Assembly: GCA_028673005.1 (NCBI GenBank)
Contig: CM054114.1
Location: 24,085,369 to 24,149,368 of the forward strand
Length of the DNA: 64,000 nt
Direction: 5' to 3'
Origin: Tanypteryx hageni
Taxonomy: Eukaryota; Arthropoda; Insecta; Odonata; Petaluridae
Positions 11,801 to 26,100 of the stretch are shown here, piece by piece; the first letter of the stretch is position 1, and each line of letters starts with the position of its first letter. The notes under the pieces were generated by a model that was not told the origin of the DNA, did not search any database, and saw only the letters and a list, made by a program, of their open reading frames with translations. Both the position numbers and the translations under genes were made by a program.

Positions 11801-14245
11801 TTTTCTCTTTTACTATATCCTGCTTTCTTCCTCTCTCTTCATCCATCTTCGTATCACTTCTACTCTCTTCCTCTCCCTTCTTTCCCGTACTTTTCTCTCC
11901 TACTCTCTTCCTCCCTGTTCTCTTTCTCTATTTCTTCTCTCTTCCTCCCTTCTGATCCATTCTCTTCTCATTTACTCTCTTTATCTTCCGTTCTCTCTGA
12001 TTCTCCATCTCCTTCCCTCTCCACCCCTTTCTCCTCCCTCTCTCTCTTTCTCTCTCTTCATCTCTTGGACATCCACTCCCTCATCCTCACCGTCTCTCCC
12101 TATCCCTGGATTATCCTTTTACAACGCAGGAGGTGATAGCGGTTTGAGTCGTACATCAGAGGAAGCGTTCTACTGTGACGGAATAGGGTTCTGAAGTGCC
12201 GAGATGCGTGAGGAAGATTAGGATTCGTGACGGACAGACCCGTATCGATAAGGGCGTTCCCTCCCGGACTCTTGAAGGGAGACGGTCCTACTGAAAGCTC
12301 TTAAGTGTTTTTGCCCCCCGTCTGCTACTCCATTGGACGAAACGAGTTAAGATGCTATCAAGAGGTCCTCTGACGAAGGAATCGACTTCAATCTAGACTC
12401 GCCCGCTGAGTGAAGGGCCGTTATCTCCCTTAACCAAGCAGATTTGTGTACGAATGTTATTCGGTGAATTTTCTCAAAGATATCTATAATTCAAACCAAT
12501 CAAGTTTCGCCATTTTGTGCGAATTATTGTTTATTTTAACGAAGTTAAATCGAAAGCGGTCCGTTACATTTCGATGTATCGATTGATGGGCGCAAGTTTA
12601 GTCCATTTTATTGCTTTTCGTCATTGCTGAAAAGCACTATTATCTTCGTGATGTCCGTCCGTCCGTACGCATATATCAGGGAAGAATTGGCTATACCGAT
12701 TTCAACCAAAATTGGTGAGTAGAATACTCACATAAAACAATGACCAAAGTGACATATTTGGAACGGAACGACTCTTCACGGGTGCCACACTTGCAAAGTT
12801 TATCTTTTCGGTAATTGTGAATTTGTAAGGGATTGGCATTACTGATTTCAAAGAAACTTTGCGTGAAGCAGGTGCGCAACATAGAAAAACAAAATCAATA
12901 TGTTTTGTGTAGATATAGAGATCAGGGCTGCCAAAATCAAAATAATAAAAAAATCTCTTTAACACGTATTTGTGTTGAATTTTCACAATCAATTTTAACG
13001 AAATTTAAGATTTGTAATATCACATGTATAGTAAACCAGAATAGAAAATTTGGACTAGATCAGCCAAATGGTGGTGTCACAATTTCCAATTAAACTATTT
13101 CAGTAATAATGGTTTTGGAGGGAATTGGCTGGATGGATTTCAACTAAATTTTTCACATAGGATTTCATCAAGACACGTCCTGTGGTACCCGAGTTTAAAC
13201 AAATACATTGAAAGGTACATTAAGATCTTCATGTGTGCAGTCCGATGTTAAACAAATTTGAAACCGGCAGACAGATTTCCCCAATATCAAATTTCATTCA
13301 GATGTGTTCGGCGGTTCCAGAAATTTTTCATATTTTTTTAAAGAACAAAAGAAGATCGAAAATCGCGTAATCAGGTAAATAAGTTAATCAATCTCCTTTT
13401 CTTTCAAATTTATCGTAAACCTTAAGTTTAATGGGAAACATTATTTGACGAAAAATCCGTATTTAATTTTTCCGTTTGACTTTCGTTCCCGATGTTTACT
13501 CCCAGACGAGTATTTCACGAGATTCTTGCAAAATTCGTTGTAAAGACATGTAGGTCTCCGTGTAAAGCGGTCTTAATTTTTATCTGATTTTAACCAAATT
13601 TGGAATTTTTCGACAAATGCCACATTTCATCGAAGTACCTCCAGCGGCTTCCAAGGTCAAACGTGCCGGGCGAGTGGGCGAAAAAATCGGACAATGCCTT
13701 GAAACCCAAGGCCTTCTCATTTTTCTAATCTTCGTTTTTTCTCCACATGTGTCCCGCCATTTTCGTTCATAGTATTAAAATGAATAAAGCTTATTTATAC
13801 TTACTCCATATAGGTAGTATAGGGGAAATTTCTGTAGTCATGAAAAAAATCGACTTCGAGATTTCGACGGAAATACACGTTTTGAGGTCCCCTGAACACG
13901 TTTTGACCATTTTCTCGATAATGTCTGTGTGATAGATATTTGTGGGTGCTCTAACTCAAAAACTATTGATCAGGCCAACGCGAAATTTTATATTTAACAT
14001 TTTTATAAGAGTTAGAAGATCTGATTAGTTTTTGGTAAAAATCGGTCGAACGGAAGTGGGTGTTTACTCTTGTCACTTATCCGTTATTTTGAAATATTTG
14101 TTGTAATATTTGATAAATGTAAAAGTCTTAAGGAATAAAGGTTGCTGGAAATTTTATTTTCTACAATCTTTGTTTGATACATTTTTCCATATAATGCATT
14201 GTTTTAGAGATATCTTATATTTTTAGCTGCCACCATCACGCCACC
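7066..14245. repeat. Macrosatellite unit 2 (7180 bp)
   Basis: Near-identical copy of unit 1 with scattered substitutions and one ~115-bp segment (about 12986-13100) that unit 1 lacks. The polypyrimidine tract is 9383-12107, the inverted right arm 8212-8840 and the next left arm begins at 13801. In the 5043-5400 equivalent a TGTAAG-to-TGAAAG change creates a stop in the frame that stays open in units 1 and 3, so that frame is not under coding constraint. Confidence 0.95.
9383..12107. repeat. Polypyrimidine tract, unit 2
   Basis: Same tract as in unit 1, differing by a few single-base changes, for example near 9930, 11150, 11495 and 11670. The three plus frames are again open across most of it for compositional reasons. 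Confidence 0.95.
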
Positions 14246-16020
14246 TACCGACGAGAATTGTAAACAATTGACGCTTAGTTACCTCTTAGTAACGCTCCTT
14301 TTTCTTTTCTTAATTGTCAACCTGAAGTAAATATTGACAACTATCCCAGTGCTAACAACATGTAATTTGCCATATAAATATGGAGAAAGTCATGTGTTTC
14401 CCACATCAGTTTATGTTAAACACCTACGGATAGAGAGGAACATCTCGTAGGCTTCACAAACTCCTTGCTTCCCGTTCAACTTCTTTTGAAAACACACCAG
14501 ATATTAGTGAAATGATTTTTCTTTCGTAGTGTTTTCAACTAACAGACGCTTGGACACATTATCCTTGTCCTTTCGATGATCTAACAGCGACTAGCTAATG
14601 AGCGTCCTTGACTATTCGTGGCGCGAGAAAACCAAGGAGATTAAGATAGTGTTGCAAAATATGCTTATTAATAAATTGTTTTATAAAGAGAATATACAGA
14701 CTGATCACGAACATCTCGGACTGCACACAAGTGCTGAGGTGCCTACAGGCGCCAGAACAGAAATTCTGTGAACAAATATTAAAAAATTGTGTTTAAGGAA
14801 AACTAATAGTTTCGGGTTTTTGGAATTTTACCAATCGGATGGTAAAAATCTGGTAAAAATCGGGTAAAACCCGAATAATCCATTCCCTAATCATAATGCA
14901 GCCTAAACGTTAAATCAATGCTGTTCAAGAATGGAAAATCAATTCCCATTAAAAGGAGTTGCAGACGTTGCTATGGCAGTCAATATTTTTCATTGTTGAA
15001 AACCGAAAAATCAACTTGGAATTGATGCGTTTTCGAAAAATTTCAAGCGGTGACTTTATACTATATTCAGCCTACTAATGAAAATAAGCTTATAGTTTCT
15101 TTGTTTTGTGCCTGTCTCCCCATAATAACTTGTGAACCAAATAGACCAATTTTCATGACACTTGGTGGAAATCTATTGATACTGGAGCCAAGCTATCTCT
15201 CTCAAGGATAGTTTTTGTCGCGAAGAATGAAAGTCCCCGGTTTGATTCCAGGAACACTATCCTTCCCGTTTGCGTGGGAAATCTGTGGAATCCATCGTGC
15301 AGGATAATTTTCTCTCGCACATTAAAAAATATGTTAGAATTGTAATATCGGAGCGGGATTTATACTATTCTCTGAGGAAATAAATGTAATAAACTTATGT
15401 GGGCAACACATGACTTTTTCCATATTTATATGGCAAATTACATGTTGTTGGCCCCCGGATCGTTGTCAATATTTACTTCAGGTTGTCAATTAGGAAAAGA
15501 AAAAGGAGCGTTATTAAGACGTAACTGAGCGTCAATTTTTAACAATAGTCTTCGGTAGGTGGCGTGGTGGTGGCGGCTAAAAATATAAGATATCTCTTAA
15601 AAATTGCATTATATGGGAAAATGTATCAAACAAACGTTGTAGAAAATAAAATTTACTACAACATTTATTCCTAGACATTTTTACATTTATCAAATATTAA
15701 AGCAAATATTTCAAAATAACGGATAAGTAACAAGAGTAAACACCCACTTCCGGTAGACTGATTTTTACCAAAAACTAATCAGATCTTCTAACTTTTATAT
15801 AAATGTTAAATATAAAATTTTGCGTTGACCTGATTAATAGTTTTTGAGGTAGAGCACCCACAAAAATCAATCACATACAGACAGAGATACAGACATCATC
15901 AAGAAAATAGTCAAAAAGTGTTCAGGGGACCTTAAAACATGTATTTCCGTTGAAATCTCCAATTCGATTTGTTATCATGAAAACAACACTTTCTCTATAC
16001 TTCGTATATATGGAGAAAGT
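13801..16020. mobile_element. Composite fold-back element, units 2/3
   Basis: Left arm 13801-14414, loop to 15391, inverted right arm 15392-16020. Same structure and near-identical sequence as 6621-8840, so it was copied with the macrosatellite and was not inserted independently. Confidence 0.75.
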
Positions 16021-19000
16021 AAAGATCTAACTTTTATTGTGAGATGCTGCTTATCGGTCGTATTCCTAACGGATTTTGCGTAAATGCTGGAGTTTTTTTC
16101 CCGTTTTTATCACTCATTTCGGGTATGTTGCCATAGCAACGGCTGTTTTTGGACTCGGATTCGATATATTCTAATGCATACACGAGTTATTTTAGCAACA
16201 AGCGTGATCAATTAAGTTTTCCTTTCGAATGTATTGGCGTTATATTTTATAATGTTAAATTACGAAATTTTTGGAACACAAAGAGAAACTCATCCACGAT
16301 GATTATTAAAGCTGTTAAAGCCAACATTAGTGTTGAATAAATGATTATGTGTAAATTTGTAATCACAAGTACCGTCTGTAACGTCTTTGATATTCTGGTA
16401 TATTCGCTTACGCAACTATACATAAAACTTAAAGTCATTTATGGATGAGAGTTTATTTGTTAACATTTCAGATATTTACTTATTTTCCGATACTTCTTCG
16501 TGCGGGTTAAATGGGAAAGAGACTTCCTAGTTTGAATATCGCCCTAATGAAGACCTTTGGCCTATCTATCTGTATTTCATTCTTTCTCTCTCCTTCTCTC
16601 TTCGTCCGTCTCTCTTTCACTATCTCTTTCTAAATCCATCTCTCTCCTTTCTTCCTCGCTCTCTCCCATCTATCTACTTCCTCTCTTTCCACTCTCTTCC
16701 TTTTTCTCTATCTTCCTTTGTCACTCCCTCTATTCTGTTCAATTTTTCACCCTCTTTCTTCCTTCTCTTTGCGTTTCACACCCTTCCTCTATCTCTCTTC
16801 CTTTTCTTTATCTTTTGTTCTATTATTCTCCCACTCTCTCCTCTGTATTCTTCAATATCTCCATCTCTCTCTTTATCTTCTGTATTCTCTATCTGCCTTT
16901 ATCTCTTACTATCTCTTCGCTCTGTTTTACGTTTGCCTCATACGCTCTCTCTCTCTCTCTGTTTCTCTTCATTAATCTTTCTTTTCTTTCTACCTCTCTT
17001 TTCTATGCTCATCCTCTCTTCTACTCACTGTCTCTCTCTCCTACTCTCTTTCACTCTCTCCCTCTCTCTTCTATACTCTTCCTCTTTCTTCTTATATCTT
17101 CCTCTCCCTTTTATCTTTCTCTCTCATCTACTGCCTTCCTTTCTCTTCTCTTTCTTTTCTCTTTTGCTCAATTTCTCTCTCTCTTCTACTCATTTCCTCG
17201 TCCATTCTCTTTCATTCTTCATCTTCTTCTCTCTCCATTCATTTCTCCTTTTCTCTCACATCTTCTCATCTGTTTTACTAGCTCTCTCTCTCTCTCATCC
17301 TCCATTTCCCTTCTCTATCACTGGATATCCTCTCCCTCCTTCTCCCATCTTCTCTCTTCCACTCTCTTATTCGTTCTCTTCTCTCTTCTGTTTTTTTTTT
17401 GCACTCTTCCTTTCTCTTCACCTTCTTATCTTTTCTGCTCTCTTCCTCTCTCTGTCAATTTGTCTTCTACCCTCTTCTCTTTTTCTTCCTCTCCCTTCTG
17501 CTCTCGTCTTCTCTCATCTACACTGTTCCTCTCTTTTCTCTCTTCCTCTTTCTTCGCTCTTCTATTCACTTCCTCTCCTTTCTCTCTTAATCTCCCCTCT
17601 CTCTCCGTCTCCATTGTCTCTTACTCTTCCTTGTCTCTTACTCTTCCTTTTCTCATACTCTCTCATCTACCGTCTTCCTCCCTCATCTCTCTTCCTTTTC
17701 CCTCTCTACCTTTCTCTTCTGCTAAATCCCTCCCCTCTTCTACTCTCTTTTCTCCTCCATTCTCTATCATTCTCCATCTCATTTCTTCTCTTCCTCTTTC
17801 TCCCTCTCTTTATTCATCTCGGTCTCTTCTACTCCCTCCTTCATCCTTCCTTTTCCTCCCTATTTCTGTATTATGCTCTACCCTCCCTCTTTCTCTTCTC
17901 TCATTTACTCTCTTCCTCTCTTCTATCTTGTTCCTTTCTTCGCTCATTTTTTCACCCATTTTCCTCCATTCTACCTCCTTCATTTCGTTTCCCCCCTCAC
18001 TCCCCCGTTCTCAATCTCTTCACCTATATCTCTTCCACTCTCCTCTCTTCCTCTCTCGCTGTCTCTTCTCTCTTCCTCTCCCTTCTTTTATCTTCTACTC
18101 TTCTCTTTTCTTCTATCCTTTACTCTCTTCCTGCTTTCTTCTTTCTTTTATTCTATTCTGATTTCTTTCTCTTCTGTTATCTTCCTGTTTCTTCTCTCTT
18201 CTACTCACCTTCTCTCTCTTCTCTCTTTCTCTTCCTTCTTCTCTCCTCCTCTCCCTTCTTTTTGCTTCTTCTATCTTCTACACCCTTCCTCCATTCTACC
18301 TAATTACCCTCTCTTCTACTATCTCTATTCGTCCATTCTCACATTATCTATCATCTTCCCTCTCTACACCTTTCTCCTCTCTCTTCTTCTCTTTCTCTTC
18401 TACTCTCTCTCATCCTTCCTTTCCCTTCCTTATCTTTGGATTATCCTCTCTATTCTGTCTTCTTCTCTCTCCTTTCCCCATTCTTTCTCTTCTCTGCTCT
18501 ATTCCGTCTTCTGCGCTCATCCCTTCTCTTATAGTGTCTTCCTCTCTTTTTCTATCACCTTCTCTCTTCCTCTCTCTCTCCATCTCTCTTCTACCCTTTC
18601 TCTTCCTTCAACTTTCTTCTTCTTCCTTCTTCTCTCATATTCTCTTTTCTAATCTCTTCTTTTCACTCTTCTACTCTCTTCTCTTCTCTCTGTTACTTTA
18701 TTCTGCTTTCTTCCACTCCTCAACTATCTTCCTAACTCTTCTGATATCATCCAGTATCTTCTCCCTTCTACTCTTCCTTTCCATCCCTTTTTCTCTTCTT
18801 CTCTATTCTAATCTCTTATCTCGATTACTCTATTCTGCTTTCTTCCTCTCACCATCTATCTTCCTATCTCTTCTTCTCTCTTCTACTCTCTTCCTATATT
18901 TCTTTCTCTTCCTTCTACTCTCTTCCTCACCATTCATTTTCCCTTTTCCCTCTTCTACTCTCTTTTCTCTTCTACTCTCTTTTCTCTTTTACTATATCCT

Positions 19001-21425
19001 GCTTTCTTCCTCTCTCTTCATCCATCTTCGTATCACTTCTACTCTCTTCCTCTCCCTTCTTTCCCGTACTTTTCTCTCCTACTCTCTTCCTCCCTGTTCT
19101 CTTTCTCTATTTCTTCTCTCTTCCTCCCTTCTGATCCATTCTCTTCTCATTTACTCTCTTTATCTCCCGTTCTCTCTGATTCTCCATCTCCTTCCCTCTC
19201 CACCCCTTTCTCCTCCCTCTCTCTCTTTCTCTCTCTTCATCTCTTGGACATCCACTCCCTCATCCTCACCGTCTCTCCCTATCCCTGGATTATCCTTTTA
19301 CAACGCAGGAGGTGATAGCGGTTTGAGTCGTACATCAGAGGAAGCGTTCTACTGTGACGGAATAGGGTTCTGAAGTGCCGAGATGCGTGAGGAAGATTAG
19401 GATTCGTGACGGACAGACCCGTATCGATAAGGGCGTTCCCTCCCGGGCTCTTGAAGGGAGACGGTCCTACTGTAAGCTCTTAAGTGTTTTTGCCCCCCGT
19501 CTGCTACCCCATTGGACGAAACGAGTTAAGATGCTATCAAGAGGTCCTCTGACGAAGGAATCGACTTCAATCTAGACTCGCCCGCTGAGTGAAGGGCCGT
19601 TATCTCCCTTAACCAAGCAGATTTGTGTACGAATGTTATTCGGTGAATTTTCTCAAAGATATCTATAATTCAAACCAATCAAGTTTCGCCATTTTGTGCG
19701 AATTATTGTTTATTTTAACGAAGTTAAATCGAAAGCGGTCCGTTCCATTTCGATGTAACGATTGATGGGCGCAAGTTTAGTCCATTTTATTGCTTTTCGT
19801 CATTGCTGAAAAGCACTATTATCTTCGTGATGTCCGTCCGTCCGTACGCATATATCAGGGAAGAATTGGCTATACCGATTTCAACCAAAATTGGTGAGTA
19901 GAATACTCACATAAAACAATGACCAAAGTGACATATTTGGAACGGAACGACTCTTCACGGGTGCCACACTTGCAAAGTTTATCTTTTCGGTAATTGTGAA
20001 TTTGTAAGGGATTGGCATTACTGATTTCAAAGAAACTTTGCGTGAAGCAGGTGCGCAACATAGAAAAACAAAATCAATATGTTTTGTGTAGATATAGAGA
20101 TCAGGGCTGCCAAAATCAAAATAATAAAAAAATCTCTTTAACACGTATTTGTGTTGAATTTTCACAATCAATTTTAACGAAATTTAAGATTTGTAATATC
20201 ACATGTATAGTAAACCAGAATAGAAAATTTGGACTAGATCAGCCAAATGGTGGTGTCACAATTTCCAATTAAACTATTTCAGTAATAATGGTTTTGGAGG
20301 GAATTGGCTGGATGGATTTCAACTAAATTTTTCACATAGGATTTCATCAAGACACGTCCTGTGGTACCCGAGTTTAAACAAATACATTGAAAGGTACATT
20401 AAGATCTTCATGTGTGCAGTCCGATGTTAAACAAATTTGAAACCGGCAGACAGATTTCCCCAATATCAAATTTCATTCAGATGTGTTCGGCGGTTCCAGA
20501 AATTTTTCATATTTTTTTAAAGAACAAAAGAAGATCGAAAATCGCGTAATCAGGTAAATAAGATAATCATTCTCCTTTTCTTTCAAATTTATCGTAAGCC
20601 TTAAGTTTAATGGGAAACATTATTTGACGAAAAATCCGTATTTAATTTTTCCGTTTGACTTTCGTTCCCGATGTTTTCCTCCCAGACGAGTATTTAACGA
20701 GATTCTTGCAAAATTCGTTGTAAAGACATGTAGGTCTCCGTGTAAAGCGGTCTTAATTTTTATCTGATTTTAACCAAATTTGGAATTTTTCGACAAATGC
20801 CACATTTCATCGAAGTACCTCCAGCGGCTTCCAAGTTCAAACGTGCCGGGCGAGTGGGCGAAAAAATCGGACAATGCCTTGAAACCCAAGGCCTTCTCAT
20901 TTTTCTAATCTTCGTTTTTTCTCCACATGTGTCCCGCCATTTTCGTTCATAGTATTAAAATGAATAAAGCTTATTTATACTTACTCCATATAGGTAGTAT
21001 AGGGGAAATTTCTGTAGTCATGAAAAAAATCGACTTCGAGATTTCGACGGAAATACACGTTTTGAGGTCCCCTGAACACGTTTTGACCATTTTCTCGATA
21101 ATGTCTGTGTGATAGATATTTGTGGGTGCTCTAACTCAAAAACTATTGATCAGGCCAACGCGAAATTTTATATTTAACATTTTTATAAGAGTTAGAAGAT
21201 CTGATTAGTTTTTGGTAAAAATCGGTCGAACGGAAGTGGGTGTTTACTCTTGTCACTTATCCGTTATTTTGAAATATTTGTTGTAATATTTGATAAATGT
21301 AAAAGTCTTAAGGAATAAAGGTTGCTGGAAATTTTATTTTCTACAATCTTTGTTTGATACATTTTTCCATATAATGCATTGTTTTAGAGATATCTTATAT
21401 TTTTAGCTGCCACCACCACGCCACC
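14246..21425. repeat. Macrosatellite unit 3 (7180 bp)
   Basis: Full copy with the same order of parts: right arm 15392-16020, polypyrimidine tract 16563-19286, complex segment 19287-19640, transposon-derived segment to about 20980. Small indels in the pyrimidine tract fuse its meaningless open frames into longer ones (16557-18161 for example), showing that those frames follow base composition and not selection. Confidence 0.95.
16563..19286. repeat. Polypyrimidine tract, unit 3
   Basis: Shares private variants with unit 4 (TCTTTTCTGCTCTCTTCC near 17430, and an altered stretch near 17545), which suggests that units 3 and 4 are closer relatives, or have exchanged sequence, compared with units 1 and 2. 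Confidence 0.95.
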
Positions 21426-23186
21426 TACCGACGAGAATTGTAAACAATTGACGCTTAGTTACCTCTTAGTAACGCTCCTTTTTCTTTTCTTAATTGTCAA
21501 CCTGAAGTAAATATTGACAACTATCCCAGTGCTAACAACATGTAATTTGCCATATAAATATGGAGAAAGTCATGTGTTTTCCACATCAGTTTATGTTAAA
21601 CACCTACGGATAGAGAGGAACATCTCGTAGGCTTCACAAACTCCTTGCTTCCCGTTCAACTTCTTTTGAAAACACACCAGATATTAGTGAAATGATTTTT
21701 CTTTCGTAGTGTTTTCAACTAACAGACGCTTGGACACATTATCCTTGTCCTTTCGATGATCTAACAGCGACTAGCTAATGAGCGTCCTTGACTATTCGTG
21801 GCGCGAGAAAACCAAGGAGATTAAGATAGTGTTGCAAAATATGCTTATTAATAAATTGTTTTATAAAGAGAATATACAGACTGATCACGAACATCTCGGA
21901 CTGCACACAAGTGCTGAGGTGCCTACAGGCGCCAGAACAGAAATTCTGTGAACAAATATTAAAAAATTGTGTTTAAGGAAAACTAATAGTTTCGGGTTTT
22001 TGGAATTTTACCAATCGGATGGTAAAAATCTGGTAAAAATCGGGTAAAACCCGAATAATCCATTCCCTAATCATAATGCAGCCTAAACGTTAAATCAATG
22101 CTGTTCAAGAATGGAAAATCAATTCCCATTAAAAGGAGTTGCAGACGTTGCTATGGCAGTCAATATTTTTCATTGTTGAAAACCGAAAAATCAACTTGGA
22201 ATTGATGCGTTTTCGAAAAATTTCAAGCGGTGACTTTATACTAATGAAAATAAGCTTATAGTTTCTTTGTTTTGTGCCTGTCTCCCCATAATAACTTATG
22301 AACCAAATAGACCAATTTTCATGACACTTGGTGGAAATCTATTGATACTGGAGCCAAGCTATCTCTCTCAAGGATAGTTTTTGTCGCGAAGAATGAAAGT
22401 CCCCGGTTTGATTCCAGGAACACTATCCTTCCCGTTTGCGTGGGAAATCTGTGGAATCCATCGTGCAGGATAATTTTCTCTCGCACATTAAAAAATATGT
22501 TAGAATTGTAATATCGGAGCGGGATTTATACTATTCTCTGAGGAAATAAATGTAATAAACTTATGTGGGCAACACATGACTTTTTCCATATTTATATGGC
22601 AAATTACATGTTGTTGGCCCCCGGATCGTTGTCAATATTTACTTCAGGTTGTCAATTAGGAAAAGAAAAAGGAGCGTTATTAAGACGTAACTGAGCGTCA
22701 ATTTTTAACAATAGTCTTCGGTAGGTGGCGTGGTGGTGGCGGCTAAAAATATAAGATATCTCTTAAAAATTGCATTATATGGGAAAATGTATCAAACAAA
22801 CGTTGTAGAAAATAAAATTTACTACAACATTTATTCCTAGACATTTTTACATTTATCAAATATTAAAGCAAATATTTCAAAATAACGGATAAGTAACAAG
22901 AGTAAACACCCACTTCCGGTAGACTGATTTTTACCAAAAACTAATCAGATCTTCTAACTTTTATATAAATGTTAAATATAAAATTTTGCGTTGACCTGAT
23001 TAATAGTTTTTGAGGTAGAGCACCCACAAAAATCAATCACATACAGACAGAGATACAGACATCATCAAGAAAATAGTCAAAAAGTGTTCAGGGGACCTTA
23101 AAACATGTATTTCCGTTGAAATCTCCAATTCGATTTGTTTTCATGAAAACAACACTTTCTCTATACTTCGTATATATGGAGAAAGT
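20981..23186. mobile_element. Composite fold-back element, units 3/4
   Basis: Left arm 20981-21594, inverted right arm 22558-23186; loop shortened by 14 bp near 22243. Confidence 0.75.
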
Positions 23187-26100
23187 AAAGATCTAACTTT
23201 TATTGTGAGATGCTGCTTATCGGTCGTATTCCTAACGGATTTTGCGTAAATGCTGGAGTTTTTTTCCCGTTTTTATCACTCATTTCGGGTATGTTGCCAT
23301 AGCAACGGCTGTTTTTGGACTCGGATTCGATATATTCTAATGCATACACGAGTTATTTTAGCAACAAGCGTGATCAATTAAGTTTTCCTTTCGAATGTAT
23401 TGGCGTTATATTTTATAATGTTAAATTACGAAATTTTTGGAACACAAAGAGAAACTCATCCACGATGATTATTAAAGCTGTTAAAGCCAACATTAGTGTT
23501 GAATAAATGATTATGTGTAAATTTGTAATCACAAGTACCGTCTGTAACGTCTTTGATATTCTGGTATATTCGCTTACGCAACTATACATAAAACTTAAAG
23601 TCATTTATGGATGAGAGTTTATTTGTTAACATTTCAGATATTTACTTATTTTCCGATACTTCTTCGTGCAGGTTAAATGGGAAGGAGACTTCCTAGTTTG
23701 AATATCGCCCTAATGAAGACCTTTGGCCTATCTATCTGTATTTCATTCTTTCTCTCTCCTTCTCTCTTCGTCCGTCTCTCTTTCACTATCTCTTTCTAAA
23801 TCCATCTCTCTCCTTTCTTCCTCGCTCTCTCCCATCTATCTACTTCCTCTCTTTCCACTCTCTTCCTTTTTCTCTATCTTCCTTTGTCACTCCCTCTATT
23901 CTGTTCAATTTTTCACCCTCTTTCTTCCTTCTCTTTGCGTTTCACACCCTTCCTCTATCTCTCTTCCTTTTCTTTATCTTTTGTTCTATTATTCTCCCAC
24001 TCTCTCCTCTGTATTCTTCAATATCTCCATCTCTCTCTTTATCTTCTGTATTCTCTATCTGCCTTTATCTCTTACTATCTCTTCGCTCTGTTTTATGTTT
24101 GCCTCATACGCTCTCTCTCTCTGTTTCTCTTCATTAATCTTTCTTTTCTTTCTACCTCTCTTTTCTATGCTCATCCTCTCTTCTACTCACTGTCTCTCTC
24201 CTACTCTCTTTCACTCTCTCCCTCTCTCTTCTATACTCTTCCTCTTTCTTCTTATATCTTCCTCTCCCTTTTATCTTTCTCTCTCATCTACTGCCTTCCT
24301 TTCTCTTCTCTTTCTTTTCTCTTTTGCTCAATTTCTCTCTCTCTTCTACTCATTTCCTCGTCCATTCTCTTTCATTCTTCATCTTCTTCTCTCTCCATTC
24401 ATTTCTCCTTTTCTCTCACATCTTCTCATCTGTTTTACTAGCTCTCTCTCTCTCTCATCCTCCATTTCCCTTCTCTATCACTGGATATCCTCTCCCTCCT
24501 TCTCCCATCTTCTCTCTTCCACTCTCTTATTCGTTCTCTTCTCTCTTCTGTTTTTTTTTTGCACTCTTCCTTTCTCTTCACCTTCTTATCTTTTCTGCTC
24601 TCTTCCTCTCTCTGTCAATTTGTCTTCTACCCTCTTCTCTTTTTCTTCCTCTCCCTTCTGCTCTCGTCTTCTCTCATCTACACTGTTCCTCTCTTTTCTC
24701 TCTTCCTCTTTCTTCGCTCTTCTATTCACTTCCTCTCCTTTCTCTCTTAATCTCCCCTCTCTCTCCGTCTCCATTGTCTCTTACTCTTCCTTGTCTCTTA
24801 CTCTTCCTTTTCTCATACTCTCTCATCTACCGTCTTCCTCCCTCATCTCTCTTCCTTTTCCCTCTCTACCTTTCTCTTCTGCTAAATCCCTCCCCTCTTC
24901 TACTCTCTTTTCTCCTCCATTCTCTATCATTCTCCATCTCATTTCTTCTCTTCCTCTTTCTCCCTCTCTTTATTCATCTCGGTCTCTTCTACTCCCTCCT
25001 TCATCCTTCCTTTTCCTCCCTATTTCTGTATTATGCTCTACCCTCCCTCTTTCTCTTCTCTCATTTACTCTCTTCCTCTCTTCTATCTTGTTAGTTTCTT
25101 CGCTCATTTTTTCACCCATTTTCCTCCATTCTACCTCCTTCATTTCGTTTCCCCCCTCACTCCCCCGTTCTCAATCACTTCACCTATATCTCTTCCACTC
25201 TCCTCTCTTCCTCTCTCGCTGTCTCTTCTCTCTTCCTCTCCCTTCTTTTATCTTCTACTCTTCTCTTTTCTTCTATCCTTTACTCTCTTCCTGCTTTCTT
25301 CTTTCTTTTATTCTATTCTGATTTCTTTCTCTTCTGTTATCTTCCTGTTTCTTCTCTCTTCTACTCACCTTCTCTCTCTTCTCTCTTTCTCTTCCTTCTT
25401 CTCTCCTCCTCTCCCTTCTTTTTGCTTCTTCTATCTTCTACACCCTTCCTCCATTCTACCTAATTACCCTCTCTTCTACTATCTCTATTCGTCCATTCTC
25501 ACATTATCTATCATCTTCCCTCTCTACACCTTTCTCCTCTCTCTTCTTCTCTTTCTCTTCTACTCTCTCTCATCCTTCCTTTCCCTTCCTTATCTTTGGA
25601 TTATCCTCTCTATTCTGTCATCTTCTCTCTCCTTTCCCCATTCTTTCTCTTCTCTGCTCTATTCCGTCTTCTGCGCTCATCCCTTCTCTTATAGTGTCTT
25701 CCTCTCTTTTTCTATCACCTTCTCTCTTCCTCTCTCTCTCCATCTCTCTTCTACCCTTTCTCTTCCTTCAACTTTCTTCTTCTTCCTTCTTCTCTCATAT
25801 TCTCTTTTCTAATCTCTTCTTTTCACTCTTCTACTCTCTTCTCTTCTCTCTGTTACTTTATTCTGCTTTCTTCCACTCCTCATCTATCTTCCTAACTCTT
25901 CTGATATCATCCAGTATCTTCTCCCTTCTACTCTTCCTTTCCATCCCTTTTTCTCTTCTTCTCTATTCTAATCTCTTATCTCGATTACTCTATTCTGCTT
26001 TCTTCCTCTCACCATCTATCTTCCTATCTCTTCTTCTCTCTTCTACTCTCTTCCTATATTTCTTTCTCTTCCTTCTACTCTCTTCCTCACCATTCATTTT